From a virus, in the IMG/VR virus record IMGVR_UViG_3300014501_000028, positions 1 to 43,940 of that record: DNA of 43,940 nucleotides; one strand, written 5' to 3'. Shown here piece after piece: positions 28,196-36,581 of this stretch; the stretch's first letter is position 1; each line of letters begins with the position of its first letter. The position numbers and the translations under genes were made by a program. The notes under the pieces are model-generated. The model saw nothing but the letters and a program-made list of their open reading frames with translations, was not told the DNA's origin and searched no databases.

Positions 28196-31139
28196 TGCCC
28201 CTGAAATAAAGATACAGATAACGGCAGAAGACCAAGGGGTCGCTGCCGCCATAAAGAACCTCACGGCCAACCTCACCGCTCTGAAAGACAAACAAGCCGA
28301 AGTTGCGGGCAGCACCACCGACCTCAAGGGCGCGATGCAGGGCCTCATTTCGGTCCTGGCGATCGAGCAGTTCGCGGCGTTCGGAAAACAGGTTTTCGAT
28401 AGTGGCGTAAAAATCGCGAAGCTGGCTCAGGTCACCGGGATCTCCGCGGAGACTTTGTCGGTGTATGCCCAGGCGACCAAGAACGCCGGCGGCGACGTCG
28501 ACGCGATGAAGAGCGGTATCGATAAGCTGGCGCTGGTGGTGACCCAGTCGGAGCAGGGGAACCAGCGAAGCGCGAAAGCGCTCGCGCTGATCGGATTGTC
28601 CGCGAAGGACTTCATCGGGCTCAATTTCGATCAGAAGCTCCGGAAGGTGACCGACACCCTGGCCTCGATGCCGCCGGGTGCCCAGAAGGTTGCGGCGGCG
28701 AACAAGTTGTTGGGCGATGGCGCGGAATCTCTCTTACTGGCGTTTCAAGAACTGGCCGGCGACGGATTCGACCGGGTGAAGCAGCAGGCGGAAGAGATGG
28801 GCACACTGCTTTCGACCCAGACCGCCCAGGACCTCCTCGCGACGGAGGGGGCGCTCAAATCTCTCAAGGAATCCGCGGAAGGCGTCACCCAACAATTCGA
28901 GAACGGTTTCCTGCCGGCGTTGACCGATGTCGCGAACGCTCTAGTCGCCAGCGTCGCCGGGAAGGGTGGCGACGGTTTTAAATCGCTCGGCGCAATCGCG
29001 GGCTCGGTTTTCAAATTTATCGTTGAAGTCGCAATGGGTGCGGCGGATACGCTGGGCCGCAACGCTGCGCTGATTGGCGCCCACGTCATGAACCTGATGG
29101 TGGAGATGAAGAATCTCGTCACTCAGGGACTCAAGGCTGCGGGCACCGCTTACGAGCAAAGCGAATTCGCGGACGAGCAGCGAATCAATGCGGATTTCGA
29201 CGCGCGCGAGGCGGCGATAGAAGGTCAACTCCAAAATGCGGACGCGCGAAACCAGGCCGCCCAAGCGGCACGTGAGGCCAAGGCAAAGGTCCCGACGGGG
29301 AAGGACCCGGGGCTCGTGGATCAATCTGCGGAACAGGCGGCGCTGAAAAAACAGGAGCAAAACGACGCAAAGTACGCGCTAGCGCAGAGCTCGCAGGTTA
29401 AAGCGATCACGTCGGGGCTGGAGCTGCTGAAATCCGAAGCATCGCAGCGTGAGGCGATTGATAAGAGCAGTTTTGACCGTGGGATCATCACGCTCACCGA
29501 ATACTACGCGTCGCGGAAATCGGAGCTCGAACGCGCGGGCGTCCAGGAGATCGCCGCCTTAAAGGAGCAGATCGCAATCCAACAAGCGACGCGGACCAGG
29601 GCGAACCTCGAGGCCGCTCGAGATACCCGCGAAGCAGGGAAACCGGGAATGCTGGCCCCGGAACAGATGGCGTATCAGGCGCAGGCGGCGAAGGAGCAGG
29701 AGACGGCAGCTCGCGCGACCCAAGCGATCGCGGAGCTGACCGCTAAAATTACCCTCACCAGCTCGCAGACCGCGGCGAAGATGACCGAGGAGGATGAGTC
29801 CCGGAGGAAAGCGACGGTCGAGCAGGCGCTCAAATTAGCGGGGTATACGAAGGAGATCTCTGACCTGCAGGGTCAGACGACAATAGGCGCGAAAGCAGAG
29901 GCCGCGGCGAAACGAGAGGAATACGCGACGCTTCTTGCGTCGGCGCCAAATGCGACGAAGGACGATTCAGCGGCGAAACTGGCGAAATACGACGAGCTCA
30001 TAACGGCCGTTGCGACCTACAACGAGACGCGCGTCCAGGGCGAAACCGCGATGAAGGCTCTTGACGATGCGCGCGCGGAAATCGAGCTGAAAGTAAAAAG
30101 CGGCCAGATTTTCGAGGTTCAGGGCCAGCAATTGATTCGCGCGGAAGAAGCAAAAAGATTGCCGGGCCTGCGAGCGATCCAGCAGGCGGAACTAGCGGCG
30201 GCGATCGCGTCGGGGAACGAAGCGGACAAACAGGCGGCGCTGGATTTTGGAAGGGCGCTGGATCAGGTGGGATTGGACGCGAACCAGGCGGAGCAGCAGA
30301 TGGCGACGCTAAAAAAAGGAATCGAGTCCGGACTCACGGGCCCGCTGGAACAATTTTTCGATTCGGGGATCGAGCACGCGCGGAACATGCAGCAGGCGTT
30401 CGCCGGACTCGCGGACTCCATCGTTTCCTCGATTCAAAAAATGGTTACGCACATGCTGATTCAGATCGCCACCCAGAAGCTGATGGCGGCGTTTCACAAG
30501 ACCTCGGAGGTCGCTGGCGGCGCTCCGAAAATTGCGGAGGCGCAGGCGGCGGGAACGGCGCAGGCACTTCCGTTGCAGGCGGCCGCGTTGGCGTTGAAGA
30601 CCTCCGGAATCGCGGTGAGCGCGAGCGGGACGGGAATTGTGACGGGCGCGACGGCGCTGGGTGTCTCGAGTTCCGGGTTGATGACCGCGGCCGCGGCGCT
30701 CAGCCTGGCGGCGATTCAGTTAGAGGAGGCGGCGACCCAGGAAGAGATGGCCTCCGCGGCCTCCGGTGGGATGGCCGGCGGCGGGCAGGTCCCGGGAAGG
30801 GGCAGCTCGGATTCGGTCCACGCGATGTTGACCCCTGGCGAATTCGTGCTGCGGACGGCCGCGGTGCGCGCGATCGGGGTGACCGCGCTGCATGCGATGA
30901 ACCGGGGGTTGAGCATTTCGGCGCCGATCACGATGGCGGCTCCGGCGCGCTTCGCGGAGGGCGGCCTGGTGGCGGGAACCGGCGCGGGATCCAGCCCGGC
31001 GCACGTCCACATGCAGATCGGTTTGGAGGAAGGGCTGGTGGTGAAGCACATGGCCTCGCGCGCGGGCGGTAAAGTGGTGATCAACCATCTTGCGAACAAC
31101 CCGAAAAGCGCGGCGAAGGCTATCGGCAGGAGCAGTTAA
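28188..31139 (+). CDS. tape measure protein
   Basis: 983 aa from GTG 28188, GGAGG 7 nt upstream, overlapping the HNH gene by 8 nt. Long helical, Ala/Gln-rich protein: N-terminal AEDQGVAAAIKNLTANLTAL, TMP-like block VTGISAETLSVYAQATKNAG, coiled coil 340-700, then hydrophobic Ala/Gly segments around 790-850 and a Gly-rich GGMAGGGQVPGRGSSDSV. Length predicts a tail near 0.15 nm x 983, about 150 nm (inference). Ends inside the next start (TAATG). Confidence 0.95.
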   Translation: MPDAPEIKIQITAEDQGVAAAIKNLTANLTALKDKQAEVAGSTTDLKGAMQGLISVLAIEQFAAFGKQVFDSGVKIAKLAQVTGISAETLSVYAQATKNAGGDVDAMKSGIDKLALVVTQSEQGNQRSAKALALIGLSAKDFIGLNFDQKLRKVTDTLASMPPGAQKVAAANKLLGDGAESLLLAFQELAGDGFDRVKQQAEEMGTLLSTQTAQDLLATEGALKSLKESAEGVTQQFENGFLPALTDVANALVASVAGKGGDGFKSLGAIAGSVFKFIVEVAMGAADTLGRNAALIGAHVMNLMVEMKNLVTQGLKAAGTAYEQSEFADEQRINADFDAREAAIEGQLQNADARNQAAQAAREAKAKVPTGKDPGLVDQSAEQAALKKQEQNDAKYALAQSSQVKAITSGLELLKSEASQREAIDKSSFDRGIITLTEYYASRKSELERAGVQEIAALKEQIAIQQATRTRANLEAARDTREAGKPGMLAPEQMAYQAQAAKEQETAARATQAIAELTAKITLTSSQTAAKMTEEDESRRKATVEQALKLAGYTKEISDLQGQTTIGAKAEAAAKREEYATLLASAPNATKDDSAAKLAKYDELITAVATYNETRVQGETAMKALDDARAEIELKVKSGQIFEVQGQQLIRAEEAKRLPGLRAIQQAELAAAIASGNEADKQAALDFGRALDQVGLDANQAEQQMATLKKGIESGLTGPLEQFFDSGIEHARNMQQAFAGLADSIVSSIQKMVTHMLIQIATQKLMAAFHKTSEVAGGAPKIAEAQAAGTAQALPLQAAALALKTSGIAVSASGTGIVTGATALGVSSSGLMTAAAALSLAAIQLEEAATQEEMASAASGGMAGGGQVPGRGSSDSVHAMLTPGEFVLRTAAVRAIGVTALHAMNRGLSISAPITMAAPARFAEGGLVAGTGAGSSPAHVHMQIGLEEGLVVKHMASRAGGKVVINHLANNPKSAAKAIGRSS

Positions 31140-32077
31140 TGGCGACCCAGACCGGAACGGCGTCAAGCTACCTCGATCTCCTGGCGCAATTTCACACGTT
31201 TGTTACCGGGCTGTCCGGCGGCATGGCGTGGACCGCGCTCCGGACGGCCGCACCGGAGTACATCTGGAGCGCGCCAGGCTCGCTCGGCTCGCCGGCGGAT
31301 CCCCTGATCATCGGTGCGAAACCGTTCTCTAACGTTCCCGCGGATTATTACAATTGGAGGCTCGGCGGGTTCCTGTCCTATGACGCGGCGCTCGCGTTCG
31401 AAGCCCAGGAAGGGTACGTAAACGCTGCGGGGAGCTCCTCGCCGGTTTTGAATCTGTGGAATGCGTCTATACCGTACCGTTTTTATGCGACCGGGCGCCG
31501 GGCGATCATTCTGGCCCAGGTTTCGACGGTGTACGTGGTCTGCTACCTCGGATACCTGTCGACCTACGTTGCCCCTGGCGCGTTCCCCTACCCGCTCCTA
31601 GTGGGCGGCTCGATGGCGTGGGACGTGGTTCCGGAGCCGGTGGCGACCGACGCGCGCTGGCGCTGGAGCTACAACGGGAACGAGATCGCGAATTTCCCGA
31701 TTTGTTCGGGCGCGCTCTTGAACCCATACGGCAGCCAGCTCCGGATGCGCAAGCCCGACGGGAGCTGGCCGGGGTTCAAACCATCAGTCGTCTCGCCCCC
31801 CGGCGCTGCGGTTGGAAAAATCTGGCCGTATGGCAATTTCGGAAACGACCAGGCGGCTAACTGGCAGACGAACCTCGACGGGACTTATACGTTGCTCCCG
31901 ATTGTTTTGCACGATTCAACGCCCAATGTTTATGGCGAGCTCGACGGGATTTTTGCCGTCACGGGCTTTGGGAACGGTGCCGGGAACATCTTGACGGTCG
32001 GCGGGGTGAATTTTTTCGTCGTTCCCAATATTTTTCGCACTTCGCAGACGAACTACTTTGCGCTCAAAGAGGCTTAG
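31139..32077 (+). CDS. tail-tip protein A, paralogue of the next gene
   Basis: 312 aa, start overlapping the tape measure stop. N-terminus TASSYLDLLAQFHTFVTG and C-terminus with GGVNFFVVPNIFRT are matched in plan by the next gene (GPVDLLQQLNTFLT ... GATTYTVFPMFSVI). Beta-rich and aromatic, with several YxxG loops. Such pairs follow the tape measure in D3112/B3-like siphophage tails. Probably part of the distal tail or tip. Confidence 0.65.
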   Translation: MATQTGTASSYLDLLAQFHTFVTGLSGGMAWTALRTAAPEYIWSAPGSLGSPADPLIIGAKPFSNVPADYYNWRLGGFLSYDAALAFEAQEGYVNAAGSSSPVLNLWNASIPYRFYATGRRAIILAQVSTVYVVCYLGYLSTYVAPGAFPYPLLVGGSMAWDVVPEPVATDARWRWSYNGNEIANFPICSGALLNPYGSQLRMRKPDGSWPGFKPSVVSPPGAAVGKIWPYGNFGNDQAANWQTNLDGTYTLLPIVLHDSTPNVYGELDGIFAVTGFGNGAGNILTVGGVNFFVVPNIFRTSQTNYFALKEA

Positions 32078-32079
32078 GC

Positions 32080-33081
32080 ATGCCGACTCTAAATGGAAGT
32101 GCGACCGGGCCCGTCGATTTGCTGCAGCAGCTCAACACGTTTCTGACCGCGAACGGCTGGAATTCCGACATGACCGAGGTCGACGGGGTCGGGTGGCGGG
32201 CGCATATCGATCGCGGCGGGGTGTTCGCTCATCTGCGGGCTCAGGTGAATGAACCGGAGCCGTTTCAGGACAACGGCGGCGCAAACGGCTATTCCGTTTG
32301 CCTTTACCTCGGGAGCGCTTTCACTTCCGCGAACGCGTGGAACAACCAGGTCACCGGTGCGCCGCTCGAGTCCGCGACCCCAACCAAACCCGTCGGCGTT
32401 GGGATGCGGTTAACCGCGGCGGCGATTCCGAACTATTGGTTTTTTACCGATACCGCGGGCGACAACGTGGTGGTGGTGGTCGAGAATTCCTCAGGCATTT
32501 TCAATCACCTTGGTTTCGGAGTGTCGCTTTCGAAGGTTGGCGCGTACACCGGCGGCGCGTATTTTTTCGGGGTGTGGGATGGGTGCAACTGCCACCAGGC
32601 GACCGGCCAGCCTGGCGACGCGTCCACGATCACCGCGAATTGCCCGGGCTGCACCAACGACCCGTATGCCGGCGCGACCTGGTTTGTCCGCGCAGACGTT
32701 GATTCGTTCGTCGGGAAATGGATCTGTGGAAGCGATACCACCACCGACCAGAACGGGTACACCGGGAAAAACGGCGCCGGGCCTGTCGGTGGGTTGTTCA
32801 CCGTGCAGCACACCCAGTTCCCTTCGTACTACGAAACCTATGGGGAACCTGGCGATTTCCAGGCGGAGCAGGTCAGTGCAATCGACGGCCGCGCGAACCT
32901 CTTGCCGATTCCTTTCTACGTCCAGCGCGACGGGGTTGGCGCCGGCTATTCGATGCTGGGATCCCTGCCCCTTGTTTTCGTCTGCAGCGGGGTTGGCCAG
33001 GGCTACTCCCCGGGGAGCACTTACGTGTTGGGCGCCACGACCTACACGGTGTTCCCGATGTTTAGTGTCATTACCGAGTAA
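32080..33081 (+). CDS. tail-tip protein B
   Basis: 333 aa. Same domain plan as protein A: DLLQQLNTFLTANGWNSD at the N-terminus, beta-rich middle, and a GATTYTVFPMF ending. It has an extra Cys-containing loop (GCNCHQATGQ ... NCPGCTNDP) that could hold a metal. Probably a structural protein of the tail tip next to the tape measure C-terminus. Confidence 0.65.
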   Translation: MPTLNGSATGPVDLLQQLNTFLTANGWNSDMTEVDGVGWRAHIDRGGVFAHLRAQVNEPEPFQDNGGANGYSVCLYLGSAFTSANAWNNQVTGAPLESATPTKPVGVGMRLTAAAIPNYWFFTDTAGDNVVVVVENSSGIFNHLGFGVSLSKVGAYTGGAYFFGVWDGCNCHQATGQPGDASTITANCPGCTNDPYAGATWFVRADVDSFVGKWICGSDTTTDQNGYTGKNGAGPVGGLFTVQHTQFPSYYETYGEPGDFQAEQVSAIDGRANLLPIPFYVQRDGVGAGYSMLGSLPLVFVCSGVGQGYSPGSTYVLGATTYTVFPMFSVITE

Positions 33082-33093
33082 GGAGAACTCCAA

Positions 33094-33564
33094 ATGCGAG
33101 CGAGACTGCAGCTCAAAGGTCGGCGTTTTGGCAAGTGGTCTGTGGCACGGCTTCATCATGTTGAGAGCGGGCGCACAATATGGCTTTGCAAGTGTGCGTG
33201 CGGTAGCTCCCAGACCGTAGCTGGCTACAGTCTGGTGCGAGGTGATTCGAGGAGCTGCGGCTGCGGCAGACCTGGAAACCTAATTCATGGGATGCGCCAC
33301 TCGCCAGAATACCAAGCGTGGTGTGGCATGATCGCTAGGTGTACGAATCGCAAAGATAAGTCGTGGGAAAATTACGGAGGTCGGGGAATCAGGGTTTGCG
33401 TCCGCTGGCGCAAATCCTTCGCGGCATTCTTCAAGAACATGGGACGGAGGCCCAGTCGTAGGCATTCGCTGGACCGTCGAGAAAACGACGGGAACTACAC
33501 TCCACAAAATTGTCGTTGGGCGACCAGATCACAGCAAAATAGAAATCAGCGCAGGTGGTTGTAG
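33094..33564 (+). CDS. HNH-type homing endonuclease 2
   Basis: 156 aa from ATG 33094 (AGGAG upstream). Same family as the genes at 27695 and 36063: N-terminal LKGRRFGKWSVARL, zinc site CKCACG ... SCGC, then HSPEYQAWCGMIARC, YGGRGIRVCVRW, FKNMGRRPSRRHSLDR, and DGNYTPQNCRWAT. Inserted between two tail-tip genes without breaking either. Confidence 0.85.
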   Translation: MRARLQLKGRRFGKWSVARLHHVESGRTIWLCKCACGSSQTVAGYSLVRGDSRSCGCGRPGNLIHGMRHSPEYQAWCGMIARCTNRKDKSWENYGGRGIRVCVRWRKSFAAFFKNMGRRPSRRHSLDRRENDGNYTPQNCRWATRSQQNRNQRRWL

Positions 33565-33567
33565 AGA

Positions 33568-35268
33568 GTGAGTGTCGCGCAAATCCTCGCTTTTCCCGGC
33601 CGCATAAGCGCCAAGGGCACCGTCGCGACGATCACCAACGCGGTACTCACCGCGGGCGGTTTCCCCCTGTCGAAAATGAGCGGACCGCTCGCGGCGACCA
33701 GCGCGGGCCCGGGCGCGAGCGTAGTGGTGACGGCAACCAAAGCGGCCGCGCTCCTGCTGATGTTCGGCGGGCAGTTATTCGAGAAAATCATCGTCACCCC
33801 GCGGGTATCAAACCTCGAATTCGTGTTGAGCTCGACCACCTTCCCCGTTGAGGTCTGGAACACACACCACGATGCTTCGGAGAGCCTGACCGCGATCGCG
33901 ATTACGGGCCAGGGCGGGTTGACGGTCACTAACCCGTTCACTTTTCCCCTGGTGATCGGGCCGAAGGGTTCGGTCATTTTCGAAGTGGCGGTTCCGAGCG
34001 CGGGCGATGTCGCGATCGCCGAGGACATCGATTTTGTTTTCACGGGAATCAGCGGTACGGATCTGCGGGTTACGGGCTCGAGGATCCTGGTGTTCAGTGT
34101 GGCGCCGGATTGGGCGGAAGGAATCGAGGAGACCATCTCGTATCTCACCGACGTCATGAAAATGTACGACGACTCGGAACAGAGGCGAGGCCTCCGGACG
34201 CTTTCCAGGCGCGGTTTAAAGTTTCGCGCGTTGACGTTGACAGCTCGGAATGCCGCGGGCCTCGAGTCCCTGATCTGGGGATGGCAGCACCAACCTTTTT
34301 GTGTTCCGTTCTGGCAGGAGGCGCAACCCCTCACGGCGCCGGTTTCGGCCGGGCAGTTTAGCGTGGAGGTGAACACGGTTGACCGGCTGTTCGCGGTGGG
34401 CGGGGTTGCGATCATCTGGACGGATGAATTCACTTTCGAGGCGCTGACCGTCGCCGCGATCGAGCCGGGCTCTTTATCCTTCACCGCTCCCACGCAGTCT
34501 GCATGGGCCGCCGGCGCGTTCGTGGTTCCCGGGTTCCTGGCGCGGATGCCTAAGAAATTGTCGGTGGGGAGAAATTGGAGCGGGAGCGACCAGTTGGATG
34601 TCGCGTTCGAGGGGGAGGCGCAGCAGATCGGTCCGCTGCCGGCCGCCGCGCTCACCCAGTTTAAATCGTTCGACGTTTTGGAAGTTCCCCCGAATTGGGT
34701 TAACGGGTTAAAGCGGGAATACGATCGGACGATGGATACGCTCGACCCCGGGCCTGGCCCGTTGACGGTGATCGACCACAGCGGCGTGCCGGTTGTGGAC
34801 CACGAGCTGCCGTGGTGGATTGATACCCACGCGAAGATCACCGCGTTCCGCGCGTTCGTCCTGGCCCGGTACGGGCAGCTCAACCCGTTCTGGTGTCCGA
34901 CCTGGGATCAGGATCTGGTGCTGAACGAGGACGCCTCGAGCGGGGCGGCGTTCCTGGTGATCAGTTTCGTGAATTATGCTCGGTTCTTCTTTCCGACTAT
35001 CGCGCGGCGGTACCTCGCGCTCATCTCGAGAACCGGAGCTCCGAATGCTTACGTGGAAGTGACCGGCGCGGTGAATAACGGAAACGGAACCGAGACGTTG
35101 ACGCTCGGTGCTCCCCTGGGCGCCGCGGCGCCGGCGGCGACCACGATGGTTTCGTTTCTCACGTTCGGCCGGCAGTCGGCCGACGTTGTCACAATCAAGT
35201 GGGAATCCACGGAATACGCGGAGACCGCGCTCGGGATCCAGGAGCTGCCACAGGAGATCCCCTCGTGA
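33568..35268 (+). CDS. tail-tip/baseplate hub protein
   Basis: 566 aa from GTG 33568. An N-terminal beta region (40-170) is followed by DWAEGIEETISYLTDVMKMY, DDSEQRRGLRTLSRR and a domain with WGWQHQPFCVPFW. A second half repeats this plan (GVPVVDHELPWWIDTH ... YGQLNPFWCPTW). This block order is known from tail proteins of D3112/B3-like phages. It probably forms the distal tail ring or links tube to hub. Stop overlaps the gpL-like gene (GTGA). Confidence 0.65.
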   Translation: MSVAQILAFPGRISAKGTVATITNAVLTAGGFPLSKMSGPLAATSAGPGASVVVTATKAAALLLMFGGQLFEKIIVTPRVSNLEFVLSSTTFPVEVWNTHHDASESLTAIAITGQGGLTVTNPFTFPLVIGPKGSVIFEVAVPSAGDVAIAEDIDFVFTGISGTDLRVTGSRILVFSVAPDWAEGIEETISYLTDVMKMYDDSEQRRGLRTLSRRGLKFRALTLTARNAAGLESLIWGWQHQPFCVPFWQEAQPLTAPVSAGQFSVEVNTVDRLFAVGGVAIIWTDEFTFEALTVAAIEPGSLSFTAPTQSAWAAGAFVVPGFLARMPKKLSVGRNWSGSDQLDVAFEGEAQQIGPLPAAALTQFKSFDVLEVPPNWVNGLKREYDRTMDTLDPGPGPLTVIDHSGVPVVDHELPWWIDTHAKITAFRAFVLARYGQLNPFWCPTWDQDLVLNEDASSGAAFLVISFVNYARFFFPTIARRYLALISRTGAPNAYVEVTGAVNNGNGTETLTLGAPLGAAAPAATTMVSFLTFGRQSADVVTIKWESTEYAETALGIQELPQEIPS

Positions 35269-36050
35269 CCTATACTTTGCTGGAATCGAGTGTGGCCGGC
35301 TCGAAGCCGTTCGAGCTGTATTTATTTCAGGGTGTCGGGGTCAACTACGCGGTGACCTCGTGTGATGTGGCGATCGAATACGAGGGGAACACCTACCAAC
35401 CCACCACGGTTTCCCGCGATGAGGTCGACATGTCGAGCGAAGTCTCGAGCGGGCAAACGAAGGTGTACCTCCCGGCGAGCCATCCGATCGCGGCCCTGTT
35501 CATTCCCTACCTGCCAACGTCGCAGATCGATATCACGATTTTCGCCGGGCACCTGGGCGACGACGAGATCTTCGTGGTTTTTTCTGGAACGGTCGCGAGC
35601 GGAAGGTTCACCGACCAGGCCGAGCTCGTTTGCAATTCCGACCAGTACAAACTCCAAAACAAAATTCCGCGGATTCTCTACCAGTCGGTGTGTGCGCATA
35701 TTTTCGGGGACTCCGGCTGCACCAAAGTTGTGCCCACGTTCCCCGGGGTGGTGAGCGCGATCTCCGCAGACGGGACCGAGATCACCGTTCCGGCGTTCGC
35801 GGCGCTCTCCGCGCCCCTGGTGGCCGGCTATTTTATTCGCGGGAACGACATGCGGGCAATCGTCGCGCAGGTGGGGGATGTGATCACTCTCAGCGCGGGA
35901 ATCGCGGACCTCGAGGTCGGGGATGCGTGTGTGGGGAAGGCCGGGTGCCAGGGCACGTTCACCGCTTGCGTGTTTTACAACAACGTCGACCATCTCCTGG
36001 CGTTCGATCTCATCCCACTTGTGAATCCGTTTTCGGATTCGATCACCTAA
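35265..36050 (+). CDS. tail-tip protein of the gpL/DUF2163 (BR0599) type, Fe-S cluster candidate
   Basis: 261 aa from GTG 35265. N-terminal beta domain (FELYLFQGVGVNYAVTS, QPTTVSRDEVDMSSE), then Cys143-x8-Cys152 (SVCAHIFGDSGC) and Cys228-x6-Cys235 (CQGTFTAC), plus Cys222. The C-x8-C and C-x6-C spacings match the four cysteines that hold an iron-sulfur cluster in lambda gpL and its relatives. A small beta domain lies between the pairs. It would cap the tail between the hub and the J-like fibre protein. Confidence 0.8.
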   Translation: MTYTLLESSVAGSKPFELYLFQGVGVNYAVTSCDVAIEYEGNTYQPTTVSRDEVDMSSEVSSGQTKVYLPASHPIAALFIPYLPTSQIDITIFAGHLGDDEIFVVFSGTVASGRFTDQAELVCNSDQYKLQNKIPRILYQSVCAHIFGDSGCTKVVPTFPGVVSAISADGTEITVPAFAALSAPLVAGYFIRGNDMRAIVAQVGDVITLSAGIADLEVGDACVGKAGCQGTFTACVFYNNVDHLLAFDLIPLVNPFSDSIT

Positions 36051-36062
36051 AGGAGTTCGGCG

Positions 36063-36581
36063 ATGCCGGGCACGAAAGGAAATCAGAATCGGGGCAGGCT
36101 ACAGTTAAAGGGGAGGCGGTTCGGGATTTTGCGAGTAATCCGGTTTTCTCACGTTGTCCAAGAAACCCCCCAAAACTCAAGGTCTGTATGGCTTTGCAAA
36201 TGTGCTTGCGGCCGGTCCGCGAAGGTCAGCGGCCATAATTTAGTGCGGGGCAACTCGAAGAGTTGCGGTTGCCGGAGGTTCGGGGCGGGCCGAAAAACAC
36301 ACGGCATGTCCGATACGCGTGAGCACCATTCGTGGAAGGGAATGATTCAGCGATGCACGAATCGGAGAACCCCGGCGTGGAAAGATTACGGCGGCCGGGG
36401 AATTCGTATCTGCGCGCGTTGGCGGCGATCCTTCGCGGCATTTTTCGCCGACATGGGCAGGTGCCCGAGTCGGCGGCATTCGTTGGACCGTTGGCCGAAC
36501 AATGACGGAGATTATTCGTCCAAAAATTGCAGGTGGGCTACGAAGTCAGAGCAAGCGAGGAACAGGCGGAGGCCCACCTAG
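36063..36581 (+). CDS. HNH-type homing endonuclease 3
   Basis: 172 aa from ATG 36063 with AAAGGAG upstream. Same family as copies 1 and 2: LQLKGRRFGILRVIRF, zinc site CKCACG ... SCGC, REHHSWKGMIQRC, YGGRGIRICARW, FADMGRCPSRRHSLDR, DGDYSSKNCRWAT. Placed between the gpL-like and J-like genes. The last codons contain GGCGGAGG, the ribosome site of the J-like gene, and stop and start overlap by one base. Confidence 0.85.
   Translation: MPGTKGNQNRGRLQLKGRRFGILRVIRFSHVVQETPQNSRSVWLCKCACGRSAKVSGHNLVRGNSKSCGCRRFGAGRKTHGMSDTREHHSWKGMIQRCTNRRTPAWKDYGGRGIRICARWRRSFAAFFADMGRCPSRRHSLDRWPNNDGDYSSKNCRWATKSEQARNRRRPT

Noticed and set aside
33546-34883. 445-aa minus-strand frame opposite the tail hub gene
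   Set aside because: Shadow of the plus-strand coding frame; no ribosome site and no coherent domain.
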